Assembly (NCBI GenBank): GCA_022450525.1
Contig: JAKUQA010000004.1
Coordinates: 1 to 64,000, forward strand
DNA: 64,000 nucleotides
Source: Dehalococcoidia bacterium
GTDB lineage: Bacteria > Chloroflexota > Dehalococcoidia > Lucifugimonadales > UBA6952
Direction of reading: 5' to 3'
Shown here: positions 17,126 through 25,681 of the stretch, piece by piece
Position numbering within the stretch: position 1 is the stretch's first letter
Layout of the letters: the number at the start of each line of letters is the position of its first letter
The notes under the pieces: model-generated
Databases searched by the model: none
What the model was told of the DNA's origin: nothing
What the model saw: only the letters and a program-made list of their open reading frames with translations
Position numbers and translations under genes: made by a program

Positions 17126-18472
17126 TTATAAAGTAACTATATCCATCAAAGTACGAGCACTATCTAATGTCTCTAAGGAACCAACTATATCTATAACTTG
17201 ATTAATCTCAGAGTCACCAAATATATGACCAGCAGTAATTTTGAATTTATCAGTTACTTCAGAACCAGTGAGGTGATGTGCAACGCCAAGTTCTACATCA
17301 TGATCTTGGCCATTTTTCATCTTTATTCTAATTCTTGCAGAAGGATCACCATCTTCAATATGTGTATGTCTTAAAGAAACATCTGGATTTTGAGAACGAG
17401 TCACCTTTTTCATGAATTCTTGAATATCGCCTTCATCGGATCTTGCATCTGTAAAAGTATTTAAATCTACTTTTTTATCAATAATTGCAGCACCAATGTT
17501 ATATTCTAGACAGAATTTTCCTTCTAGACCTTCGCCAACTTCACTTCGGATAAGAGCACCTAAACCAGGAACACCAGGCCCAATATGCTCTACTGTATTA
17601 ATATCATCTGGATTGATTTCATACTTATGAATCAAGTCAAGTAAACCTGTCAAAGTCTGATGATTGCCTCCACAACATGGCCAAGGTTTAATTCTTGTAC
17701 CTTGTGATGCTAAGAAATAGAAATCTCCCAAAAATTGTGAGACAGCTGGAAGATTGCATTTTGGTCCACCAAAATTATCTGCATATCCTTGTCGTCCTTC
17801 AATAATATCTGGATCAGATGTATATCCTCTTGAAGCAAGTTTAGCTGCAACAACACCACTTCTTCCTGCATTACCGGGATGGAATGGTTTTGTCATAGTT
17901 CCAAAATTGCGTCTTAAACCTGCTGCTTCAGATCCAGCAATACCTAAAGCCATACGTGTTTTCCATTCATCAAGACCTAAAAGTTTACTTGCAGCAACTG
18001 CTGAAGCCATTGTTCCAAAAATTGCAGTTGGATGCCAGTCTCGATCAGGATGTAAATTAGCACTCAATCTAGTGCCGACTTCATATCCTACAGCCCATGC
18101 TGATAACATCTCTTTACCAGATAAGTTTAACTCTTCACCTAATGCTAAAACAGTAGGTGTTAGAGCTACTGCAGGATGCCCACCAACACCGCCTAAATCG
18201 TCAAAATCTTCAGCGTGACCCATTGCACCATTTGCAAATGCAGCATTTGCACTAGTAGTAACAATGTCAGTAGCAATAATTCTTGCTTGAGAATTTCCGC
18301 CCTGTTCTCGAGAATAATCAACCATGATTCTGCCTAACGGGGTAGTTGAACCCTGAATTGTAGTACCTAAGTAATCTAAAATTGATTTTTTAGCTTGTTC
18401 GTAAGCTTTTTCAGGAATATCGCTTGATTGAGCTGAAACAACCCAATTTGCCAAACTTTGTGTAGTACCCAT
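17126..18472 (-). CDS. MmgE/PrpD family dehydratase/decarboxylase
   Basis: A 448-residue, full-length MmgE/PrpD protein. Family members include 2-methylcitrate dehydratase and cis-aconitate decarboxylase; many others have unknown substrates. Recognisable parts are FANGAMGHAEDFDD (His and Asp of the active-site region), the Gly/Lys-rich FHPGNAGRSGVVAA segment and KPWPCCGGNHQ. No methylcitrate synthase or lyase lies nearby, so the propionate pathway is not supported. AGGAGG lies just before the ATG. Confidence 0.92.
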   Translation of the reverse strand: MGTTQSLANWVVSAQSSDIPEKAYEQAKKSILDYLGTTIQGSTTPLGRIMVDYSREQGGNSQARIIATDIVTTSANAAFANGAMGHAEDFDDLGGVGGHPAVALTPTVLALGEELNLSGKEMLSAWAVGYEVGTRLSANLHPDRDWHPTAIFGTMASAVAASKLLGLDEWKTRMALGIAGSEAAGLRRNFGTMTKPFHPGNAGRSGVVAAKLASRGYTSDPDIIEGRQGYADNFGGPKCNLPAVSQFLGDFYFLASQGTRIKPWPCCGGNHQTLTGLLDLIHKYEINPDDINTVEHIGPGVPGLGALIRSEVGEGLEGKFCLEYNIGAAIIDKKVDLNTFTDARSDEGDIQEFMKKVTRSQNPDVSLRHTHIEDGDPSARIRIKMKNGQDHDVELGVAHHLTGSEVTDKFKITAGHIFGDSEINQVIDIVGSLETLDSARTLMDIVTL

Positions 18473-18710
18473 AATCCCTCCTAATTAAATAAATATCCAT
18501 CAACAGTTTTGTCTGATGAACATAAACCCATTGTTACAGAAAGTCAATATCAATTATTCGTAATATTACTACTAGTAATTATCAGTAAACGTAACAATAC
18601 TTTAGGGTTAATGAAAATAACTATTCTATTACAATATTAATAGGCAATTTGATATTCAGCTACAAAGCATTTAACATGTGTGTTTATTTACTAAAACACC
18701 AAACTAATTA

Positions 18711-19616
18711 ATGATTTCAGTTTTCTATAACATAATATTACCAATATTATTGGTAGCATCTTTTGGAGTTATACTTCAAAAACTTCGACCTAGTCCTTTA
18801 GGTTTTCTTTCACCAGCTTTACTTTATATATTGAGTCCATGTCTTGTTATAGATGGCATAATCAATGCCAATCTTCCAACCAATGTCTCTGTAAAAATTG
18901 TAACAACATCGATAACCTGCAGTTTAGTAATGTTAGTTTTAGGTTTAGTAATTGCTAACCTATCAAAAATGACAAAAGATACAAAAAGTAGTTTTGTTTT
19001 AGCATCTACCTTTCCCAATGCAGGAAACATGGGAATTCCCATATCATTTTTAGCATTCGGAGAAGAAGGACTTAGCGTAGCTTTAATAATATTTGTAGCT
19101 CAAGGTATCATAAGTTGGCCATTAGGAACTTTAATTGTCGCTAGAGCTCAGACAATTGGTTGGAAAGAGCCTCTAATCCAAGTATTGAAATTACCAACAC
19201 TCTATGCAGTCCCGATAGCATTGTTTATAAGATTTATAAACTTTTCGATACCATCAAATTTATATCGCCCCATTGATATGATGGCAGATGCAGCAATACC
19301 TTGTATGCTACTATTATTGGGATATCAATTATCAAATGGACTAAAAGAAATAAATCTAAAAGATTTAGTACTTTTGAATATTACACGCTTGATTTTATCA
19401 ATTCCTGTTGTGTATCTAATTACTATTGTATTTAATATTACGGATATTGCTCAAAACACATTAATTGTAATGGCTGCAATGCCAACAGCAGTATTTACAG
19501 TATTATTAGCAACCGAATTTGGAACAAAAGGTCAGTACGTAGCTAACTCAGTTATTACGAGTACACTATTAAGTATGATTACCCTTACAATATTGATTTA
19601 TTATCTCACAAATTAA
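18711..19616 (+). CDS. AEC-family (auxin efflux carrier-like) transporter
   Basis: A 301-residue protein with about ten membrane segments and the AEC pattern, including FPNAGNMGIPISFLAFGEEGL in the middle of the first half, the segment that carries the conserved Asn and Gly residues of the family. Bacterial members include malonate and other organic-acid carriers. It is a single gene and ends 1 bp before the convergent MFS gene. Substrate unknown; an organic acid is plausible given the MmgE/PrpD neighbour. Confidence 0.9.
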   Translation: MISVFYNIILPILLVASFGVILQKLRPSPLGFLSPALLYILSPCLVIDGIINANLPTNVSVKIVTTSITCSLVMLVLGLVIANLSKMTKDTKSSFVLASTFPNAGNMGIPISFLAFGEEGLSVALIIFVAQGIISWPLGTLIVARAQTIGWKEPLIQVLKLPTLYAVPIALFIRFINFSIPSNLYRPIDMMADAAIPCMLLLLGYQLSNGLKEINLKDLVLLNITRLILSIPVVYLITIVFNITDIAQNTLIVMAAMPTAVFTVLLATEFGTKGQYVANSVITSTLLSMITLTILIYYLTN

Positions 19617-19617
19617 A

Positions 19618-20859
19618 TTATGACTCTAAATAAAATCTAGTATTTTTTCTAATTCTAGACTGGACAAAAGTGATCGTCGTTATTATAGATACACCTGAAA
19701 TTCCCAAAGCCATTGATGGGGAGAACAGACTTGATATAGCACCTAAGAAAAATCCTCCCAATGGTGTAAAACCAAAAGTTATTCCATATAGTCCTAAAAC
19801 TCGACCACGAATTTCATCTGTACATAACAACTGTAATAAAGAACCCATTGAAGCATCATATGACATTAAAAAAGCTCCAATAATAAACGAAAGAATGAAA
19901 GATAATATTATTAAATCTGTAAAGACAAATACTGTAAGTGATACACCTACACAAAGTGCACTAAATAATAATAAATGCGGTTTATATTTAAAATCACCAA
20001 GAGATGCAACCAATATTGTACTTAAAGTTGAGCCCAAAGCATTTGCTGCTGATAAATATCCCAAACCCTGAGCATTTAATCCCAATATTTCTTTTGCTAT
20101 TATTGGCAACATTATAAAAAATGAAAATCCAAAAAGTTCAATTAAAGTACTTATTGATAACAACAATAAAATTGATTTATCATTCCACGAGTACTTAATT
20201 CCTTCTCTAAGGGATTTCCAAAAAGAATCATTTTTAGAAATGGATTCATAATTTCCACCCATGAACAAGAAAATAACAGCACCAATCCAACTATTTAACA
20301 TTACTAATAAATACGAATACTCAACACCGAATACCGATATAACTGTACCAGCTAAAAGAGAACCAATCATTCTTGAACTATTGAACCCAATTAACTGAGA
20401 AGCTAGAGCATTCAAAATAGATTTTGAACCAACGATTGAAAAAACTATTGAATTACCTGTTGGAATACGAACTGATTGCAAAACACCATTAAACATAGCT
20501 GCAAGAGCTAAATGCCATAACTCTAATTGATTATAAATTAACAATAGGGTGAGAATTAAACCTATTAATCCTGTAAAGAATTGTAAAATTGTAATAGTTA
20601 CTCTTTTATTCCACCTATCAACTATTACTCCACCAAAAGTACCAAAAGAGATCTGCGCTATACCAGTGATACCTGCTAACAATCCGACCCATAATGGATC
20701 GTCTGTCATTTCTAAAACTAACCATCCTTGTGTAATTAAATTTACACCGGTGCTCATTGAAGAAAAAAAAGTAGCAAACCAATACCATCGATAATTTGTA
20801 TTATTCAGTGCAGAAAATAAGATTGTTGTACGGTTTTTTAAGTGTGTTAGTAGTGCCAT
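19618..20859 (-). CDS. MFS transporter, enterobactin-exporter-like branch
   Basis: A 413-residue MFS carrier with 12 predicted helices. The N-terminal stretch LNNTNYRWYWFATFFSSMSTGV and the loop GGVIVDRWNKRVT match the DHA3/EntS-like branch. Members export drugs or siderophores, but no siderophore genes lie near. It is divergent from glutamate dehydrogenase (122 bp between starts). Confidence 0.88.
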   Translation of the reverse strand: MALLTHLKNRTTILFSALNNTNYRWYWFATFFSSMSTGVNLITQGWLVLEMTDDPLWVGLLAGITGIAQISFGTFGGVIVDRWNKRVTITILQFFTGLIGLILTLLLIYNQLELWHLALAAMFNGVLQSVRIPTGNSIVFSIVGSKSILNALASQLIGFNSSRMIGSLLAGTVISVFGVEYSYLLVMLNSWIGAVIFLFMGGNYESISKNDSFWKSLREGIKYSWNDKSILLLLSISTLIELFGFSFFIMLPIIAKEILGLNAQGLGYLSAANALGSTLSTILVASLGDFKYKPHLLLFSALCVGVSLTVFVFTDLIILSFILSFIIGAFLMSYDASMGSLLQLLCTDEIRGRVLGLYGITFGFTPLGGFFLGAISSLFSPSMALGISGVSIITTITFVQSRIRKNTRFYLES

Positions 20860-20950
20860 AAAGTTATTAGAGGTTCCATTAATCTTAGTTTCGCTGAATT
20901 ATTAACCTTTCAACCATAAATTAAGTCGTCAAAATATACAAGAAAACTGG

Positions 20951-20956
20951 TATAGT
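20951..20956 (+). promoter_or_regulatory. Extended -10 of glutamate dehydrogenase promoter
   Basis: TATAGT preceded by CTGG, identical over ten bases to the malate synthase promoter. The -35 position (20928-20933) reads GTCAAA, a weak match. It lies 25 bp before the start codon. Confidence 0.5.
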
Positions 20957-20981
20957 ATATTATTATTCAAAGGTAATAATC

Positions 20982-22229
20982 ATGTCTGAACTAACGACAA
21001 TTGACGAAGTTAATGAATTTTTTGATTCTGCTGCTACCTTTCTCAAACTTGACTCTGGTACAAGAGACTTATTAAAAAACCCCTGGAGAGAATTAAAAGT
21101 ATCTATACCTATAACTATGGATTCTGGAGAACTTAAAGTTTTTTCTGGATATCGTGTCCAACATAATGCTGCTAGGGGTCCCTATAAAGGTGGAGTAAGA
21201 TATCATCCAGACGCTGACATTAATGAAGTTGAATCTCTGGCAAGTTTAATGACATGGAAGACAGCATTAGTGGATATTCCTTTTGGTGGTGCCAAAGGAG
21301 GGGTACAATGTGACCCTTTACAACTTAGTACTACAGAACTAAATAGAATCACAAGGCGTTATACTCAAAATATTAGTCATATTCTTGGAGTAAATAGAGA
21401 TATCCCAGCTCCAGACTTAGGTACAAATGCTCAAACTATGGCTTGGATGATGGATGCATACGGTCAAACCTACGGTTATACGCCCGGTATAGTCACCGGT
21501 AAACCAGTCCAACTCGGAGGGTCAGTAGGACGCGAATCAGCAACAGGCCTAGGTGTTTTTCTCCTCTTAGAACAAATTGCTCAAGATTTAAATATTGATA
21601 TACCAACAACGAAAATAGTTATTCAAGGCTCTGGCAATGTTGGATTATGGACTGCTTTATTTGCTTATCAAAAAGGATTTAAAATCATAGGTATCAGCGA
21701 TGTAAATGGAGGTATTTTCTCAGAAAATGGTCTCAACATTAATGAATTAAAAAATTATCTAACAGAGCATAAGTCTATTGAAAATTTCCCTAATTCTGAA
21801 CCTATATCTAACTCAGATTTACTTGAATTAGAATGTGATTTTCTTATACCTGCAGCAATCGATAGAGTGATTGATGAAAGAAATGTTTCCAATATTAAAT
21901 CTAAATATATTATTGAAGCTGCTAACCATCCAATTACTCCTGAAGCAGATAAAGTTCTTGTCGACAAAAATATCACTATTGTACCCGACATACTGGCAAA
22001 TGCAGGAGGAGTCATCGTATCATATTTTGAATGGACACAAAATTTGTACCAACATAAGTGGACTGAAGAGAGAATTTCTAATGAGTTACAAACTATAATT
22101 ATTAAAGCCTTTAATGAAGTTAAAGCCCTTGCACATAATGAAAATATGTCATTTCGGAATGCAGCTTTTGTCATTGGGATTGCAAAAGTCGTAGAAGCTA
22201 GTACACTAAGAGGGTTCTTAGAAAAATAA
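20982..22229 (+). CDS. gdhA: Glu/Leu/Phe/Val-type (glutamate) dehydrogenase
   Basis: A 415-residue hexameric-type glutamate dehydrogenase that interconverts glutamate and 2-oxoglutarate plus ammonia. Substrate-binding motifs are RGPYKGGVRYHP and the catalytic region PFGGAKGGVQCDP with its Lys; the NAD(P) fold carries IQGSGNVGLWTA. The length is usual for the 410-450 residue class. The start is supported by AAAGG upstream. The nickel/cobalt-type carrier gene follows by 15 bp, so it is in the same operon. Glutamate is the most likely substrate, though a leucine or phenylalanine role is not excluded. Confidence 0.93.
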   Translation: MSELTTIDEVNEFFDSAATFLKLDSGTRDLLKNPWRELKVSIPITMDSGELKVFSGYRVQHNAARGPYKGGVRYHPDADINEVESLASLMTWKTALVDIPFGGAKGGVQCDPLQLSTTELNRITRRYTQNISHILGVNRDIPAPDLGTNAQTMAWMMDAYGQTYGYTPGIVTGKPVQLGGSVGRESATGLGVFLLLEQIAQDLNIDIPTTKIVIQGSGNVGLWTALFAYQKGFKIIGISDVNGGIFSENGLNINELKNYLTEHKSIENFPNSEPISNSDLLELECDFLIPAAIDRVIDERNVSNIKSKYIIEAANHPITPEADKVLVDKNITIVPDILANAGGVIVSYFEWTQNLYQHKWTEERISNELQTIIIKAFNEVKALAHNENMSFRNAAFVIGIAKVVEASTLRGFLEK

Positions 22230-22244
22230 AATAAAATAAATCAC

Positions 22245-23039
22245 ATGTTTCAACTAATAACTGAATCAGTACCAATCGCAGGATTTGGTTCCGCCTTGGT
22301 ACTAGGACTAATAATCGGATTAAGACATTCTACTGACGGAGACCATATAGTTGCTGTATCAACTATGGCAAGAGACTATCAAAGCCTCTTTAAAGGGTTA
22401 TGGGTAGGTGTTTCTTGGGGGCTTGGTCATTCTACCCCTTTACTTATACTAGGTATAATCATATTACTACTAAAAGAAGCCGCTCTAGATCTTTATGAAT
22501 CTGTTGCAACTTATTTCGAATTTGGCGTAGCGTTGATGCTCATTTTCCTTGGATTACAGGTATTTTGGAAAATTTCCAAGGGAGAATTTCATGTTCATGA
22601 CCATTATAACGAACACGACCAAGAAGAACACAAACATATTCACGGTTCACATGCTCATGAAGAAGATGAAGAAGATGCACACGAATCAAATACACACGGT
22701 CCATTTCCCATATTTATTCCTTTTTTTAGACTTAAATCCTACATTATAGGATTTATTCATGGTCTAGCAGGAAGTGCTGCAGTAATGCTTGCTATACTCC
22801 CAACAACACCAAATTTTATGACAGGTATAGTATTTTTACTGTTATTTTCTATTGGAACGATGATATCTATGGCACTATTTACAATACTTGTGTCTGCACC
22901 TTTTGTAGCTAGCTCAAAGTCAGAAACTACAAGCAATATTATCATTTCAATTGCTGGAGTGCTCAGTATAGCACTTGGTTGTGCTTTAGGCTCTGATATC
23001 TTATTCAAAACAGATTTTACCGGAATTCTTTGGTATTAA
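22245..23039 (+). CDS. NiCoT/UreH-like nickel-cobalt transporter
   Basis: A 264-residue membrane protein. The first helix region carries RHSTDGDHI, the H-X4-D-H signature of nickel/cobalt carriers. A cytoplasmic or periplasmic loop (about 118-150) is very rich in His, Asp and Glu and probably buffers metal. It starts 15 bp after glutamate dehydrogenase. Nickel or cobalt uptake is the family role; no urease or hydrogenase lies in the window, so B12 or another cobalt need is possible. Confidence 0.85.
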   Translation: MFQLITESVPIAGFGSALVLGLIIGLRHSTDGDHIVAVSTMARDYQSLFKGLWVGVSWGLGHSTPLLILGIIILLLKEAALDLYESVATYFEFGVALMLIFLGLQVFWKISKGEFHVHDHYNEHDQEEHKHIHGSHAHEEDEEDAHESNTHGPFPIFIPFFRLKSYIIGFIHGLAGSAAVMLAILPTTPNFMTGIVFLLLFSIGTMISMALFTILVSAPFVASSKSETTSNIIISIAGVLSIALGCALGSDILFKTDFTGILWY

Positions 23040-23086
23040 TTTTTCCATATCTTGCAACACCTTAGGTAACAATGATAAAGTAAGGC

Positions 23087-24550
23087 ATGTTCTTATCGAA
23101 AATACGAAATAAAAATATCTTTATTATTATTTCTTTGATCTCAACGATCCTCGTATTTTCTACGGCTTGTGGTGGTGGAAACGAAGATGAGGAAGAGGAA
23201 ACTATAATACCTATACCTGAAGGATGCGAAGGTAACGAACTTGAAAATCCAGATGAATTTCTTCAAGCAGGTATTTCAATTCTTGATGGAACTTTAAAAA
23301 AGGGACCACAAGATGATCCAGGGGCACCACCTAAACCTCTCTCAGGTGCCGTAGTAAATATTGACGTTGAAGGTGATCAAAAAATAGTAGTAACCAGCTC
23401 AAGGCGTTTTGGTGGAAATACCGGAGTTCAAGGAATGTTTTTTGGTGGGGGTGTAGAACAACCAGATTATCTTCATGTTAATGATAACGAAGGAAGAGCA
23501 GGTTTAGTTTTTCAGTCGAGTGACACTCAAATAAAACCCTTAATTCTTAGAGATACTGATGCAATTCCATTACTAGAAAATGAAACAATTTATACGGCAG
23601 CATACGAAACAATTAATAGATTTGAACTTGAAGAAGCAGGATTTATTGAAGAAGGAGAAAGAAAAATGTCTGGATCCAAAGACTGGATTATGGACGGTCG
23701 CGTTTCACCTTCTTTTGAAGGAAGTCCAGTAGTTGACGTTTGTGGCAGAATGATCGGTATTGTTATGAATGCTGGAAAAAATACATTTGTCACTACTCCT
23801 GTCAAAAAAGACTTTATAAAACAAATATTTGATTTACATGAATCCGAAAAAGAAAACCAAGGCTCAAATATGCAATCTTCAAGTAGCCAACAAGGATATT
23901 CTTCACAAAACAATAGAACTAATTCAAATGTAAATAGAATGCCTTCTAATTCAGGAATGCCTAATCAACCTATGCCTAATCAACCTATGCCTAATCAACC
24001 TATGCCTAATCAACCTATGCCTAACCAATCTATGCCGAATATGGGCGGTAGTATGATGGGCGGCGGAATGATGCCTGGTGTCATACCAGATCAAGCTTTT
24101 ATGAATGATCCTTCACGATTCATGCTTGAACCTAAAAGTTGCGAAGAAATATATTCAAGCCCATCTAAACCAAACAGTCAAGTAAATCCATCTGTTGCAG
24201 ATAAAGAGATAGTTTTATTTATTGGTACTATGGGTATAGCAGCTGATATTTATTGGAAAGACTTCCAAAATAGCGAACAACTTTACCTCAGTATTCCTGC
24301 ACAAAGTATGAATCCTGGTGATCACTTGGTTATGACCTTCCCAGAACACACATGGATCGCACGTGAACCAAATGGTAATTGTATCGCAGGTTATGTTGTA
24401 AAAGAAAATGAAGCAATGAAAAGTAATGCTTGGAATATTATGTTAGGCATGCCACTTGAAATGGTACAACAAATGAAAGGTGGTATGGGAGGTATGATGA
24501 TGGGCGGTAGCATGATGGGTGGTTCAAATAGCGGAATGATGCGTCCATAA
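23087..24550 (+). CDS. Lipoprotein: degenerate trypsin-like plus VHL-beta-like domains
   Basis: A 487-residue lipoprotein (lipobox STAC, Cys28). Residues about 85-250 resemble a trypsin/HtrA fold: EGSPVVDVCGRMIGI (211-225) matches the catalytic-Ser segment (Ser213), and the LRDTDAIPLL region matches the strand that normally holds the Asp. The His segment, normally TAAHV-like, reads VVTSSRRF (101-108), so His is missing. Then come Ser/Asn-rich sequence, five MPNQP repeats (291-315) and a Gly/Met-rich stretch. A domain at about 372-440 resembles the VHL beta domain (IYWKDF, HTWIAREPNGNCIAGYVV). A Gly/Met tail ends it. Probably a surface scaffold or pseudo-protease. Confidence 0.72.
   Translation: MFLSKIRNKNIFIIISLISTILVFSTACGGGNEDEEEETIIPIPEGCEGNELENPDEFLQAGISILDGTLKKGPQDDPGAPPKPLSGAVVNIDVEGDQKIVVTSSRRFGGNTGVQGMFFGGGVEQPDYLHVNDNEGRAGLVFQSSDTQIKPLILRDTDAIPLLENETIYTAAYETINRFELEEAGFIEEGERKMSGSKDWIMDGRVSPSFEGSPVVDVCGRMIGIVMNAGKNTFVTTPVKKDFIKQIFDLHESEKENQGSNMQSSSSQQGYSSQNNRTNSNVNRMPSNSGMPNQPMPNQPMPNQPMPNQPMPNQSMPNMGGSMMGGGMMPGVIPDQAFMNDPSRFMLEPKSCEEIYSSPSKPNSQVNPSVADKEIVLFIGTMGIAADIYWKDFQNSEQLYLSIPAQSMNPGDHLVMTFPEHTWIAREPNGNCIAGYVVKENEAMKSNAWNIMLGMPLEMVQQMKGGMGGMMMGGSMMGGSNSGMMRP
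23957..24031 (+). repeat. Five 15-bp tandem repeats (MPNQP)
   Basis: Five in-frame copies of ATGCCTAATCAACCT: four are identical and the last has two changes. They lie in the lipoprotein linker. Identical copies at DNA level suggest recent expansion and possible length variation between strains. Confidence 0.9.
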
Positions 24551-24551
24551 A

Positions 24552-24752
24552 TTAAGTGATTTGGTTAGAAATAACTATAAGAATTATAGAGAAAATTACA
24601 AGTAATACTGTAGTCGCAATCAGAATTGGAGAACTCACTCCATGGAGCTCAGGAAAATCCCATCCAGGTATTCCATTAACTGGAATTTTGGAAATATAAT
24701 CATCATCTTCGTTTTCTTCAACTATTTGATTTTCTTCATTTAGTTCTAACAT
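24552..24752 (-). CDS. Small C-terminal membrane-anchored protein
   Basis: A 66-residue protein: an acidic N-terminal half (a run of Glu, Asn and Asp), a conserved-looking GIPGWDFPELHG stretch and a C-terminal hydrophobic helix. Start chosen at 24752 because AGGTGG lies at proper distance; an upstream in-frame GTG at 24761 sits inside that ribosome site. Its stop is 1 bp from the convergent lipoprotein gene. No family recognised. Confidence 0.5.
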   Translation of the reverse strand: MLELNEENQIVEENEDDDYISKIPVNGIPGWDFPELHGVSSPILIATTVLLVIFSIILIVISNQIT

Positions 24753-24872
24753 CCTATCCACCTAAATTCATTTATATTGAACCAGTAATAGAAGTATTGA
24801 ATTACGAATTTTGAGAATTCTACCATTAAATGAGAAAATATACAACTTGTTGTATTCCCGTGACAAAAAGTA

Positions 24873-25484
24873 CTATATGTAGGGGTTGTCCCAATTCGAT
24901 GAAGGAGTCCATTTCTTTGCTTCACCAAAGGTGATATTTTCTATCCCAGTTAAAATAGATGCATATTCTGCCCGAGAAGGGACATTGAATCCGCGAACCA
25001 TCACTTGAGCTTCCATTTCTGGTGATTTATACCATTGCCAAAAATCATTAAAAGCAAATTTATTATTTGCATTTCCATCGGGAATACATGCCATTTTTGT
25101 ACAAGCTAGTGCACCATTCATACAAGTACATTGGTTGCAATAGTTTGAACCTGTATCCTTTCCTGACCATCCATTAGGCACTGTTTCCCCACCAGTAAGT
25201 TGACATTTTTCTCCATTTTCTGGATTAGGATTTTTTTCGTCAGGCTTAGGATTTACAATGGGTGGTTTTTTAACAAGATTATAATTATTAAGTTTATTCT
25301 CCAATTCTTCATATTTTTCCATCAATAGTGTATTTTCTTTTTGTAATTGATTCACTTGATCTTGTAATTCAATTATTGTTTCGGAATTACCGTCTGAAGA
25401 ATCTGAATTTAATGATTCCACTTGACTACAACCTACTCCAAAAGAAAAAATAGTTGCGGTAATTATTATTATTATTGATTTCAT
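24873..25484 (-). CDS. Coiled-coil lipoprotein with pacifastin-like Cys module
   Basis: A 203-residue lipoprotein. Start at 25484 (MKSIIII) chosen because AGGT lies just upstream and the signal peptide then has normal length; the frame runs on to 25535. Cys19 is the lipobox residue. A coiled-coil follows (about 36-68), then a Pro/Asn-rich linker and six Cys at 94, 116, 119, 121, 128 and 133. The pattern C-N-x-C-x-C-x6-C-T-x3-C matches the end of the pacifastin signature, but the first gap is 21 rather than 9-12 residues. An aromatic C-terminal region (FNDFWQWYKSPEME) is of unknown type. Extracytoplasmic; function unknown. Confidence 0.72.
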   Translation of the reverse strand: MKSIIIIITATIFSFGVGCSQVESLNSDSSDGNSETIIELQDQVNQLQKENTLLMEKYEELENKLNNYNLVKKPPIVNPKPDEKNPNPENGEKCQLTGGETVPNGWSGKDTGSNYCNQCTCMNGALACTKMACIPDGNANNKFAFNDFWQWYKSPEMEAQVMVRGFNVPSRAEYASILTGIENITFGEAKKWTPSSNWDNPYI

Positions 25485-25543
25485 TTTTTTACCTAAATAG
25501 ATTAATGTTTTGGCAATTATACTAAAGATTTTCAAGTTGTCTA

Positions 25544-25571
25544 TTGAAAATACATTTTAAAATGATACAAT
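25544..25571 (+). promoter_or_regulatory. Promoter of tRNA-Ser
   Basis: -35 TTGAAA (25544-25549), a 16-bp spacer and -10 TACAAT (25566-25571). The predicted start falls about 5 bp before the tRNA. Confidence 0.7.
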
Positions 25572-25582
25572 CTCTAAGTCTT

Positions 25583-25672
25583 GGAGGGATGGCAGAGTGG
25601 ACGAATGCGACAGTCTTGAAAACTGTTATATCGGCAACGGTATCGTGGGTTCGAATCCCACTCCCTCCGCCA
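25583..25672 (+). tRNA. tRNA-Ser (UGA anticodon)
   Basis: A 90-base gene with a 7-bp acceptor stem (GGAGGGA/TCCCTCC), discriminator G, encoded CCA, and the TGGGTTCGAATCCCA T-arm. The anticodon loop is CTTGAAA, anticodon TGA. A long variable arm (TATCGGCAACGGTATCG region) is typical of class II serine tRNAs. Confidence 0.96.
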
Positions 25673-25681
25673 TAAGACTAT

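Noticed and set aside
17126-18472. Methylcitrate-cycle dehydratase (PrpD)
   Set aside because: No prpB or prpC neighbours; the MmgE/PrpD family is broad, so only the family is named.
23087-24550. Active serine protease
   Set aside because: The catalytic His segment is replaced by Ser-Arg residues; only the Ser region is conserved.
24840-24855. Palindrome ATACAAC/GTTGTAT as a terminator
   Set aside because: The stem is AT-rich with only a 2-base loop and a poor T-run; too weak to call.
24746-24928. 60-codon minus-strand frame between two lipoprotein-side genes
   Set aside because: It overlaps the end of one gene and the start of the next, has no ribosome site and no coding-like composition.
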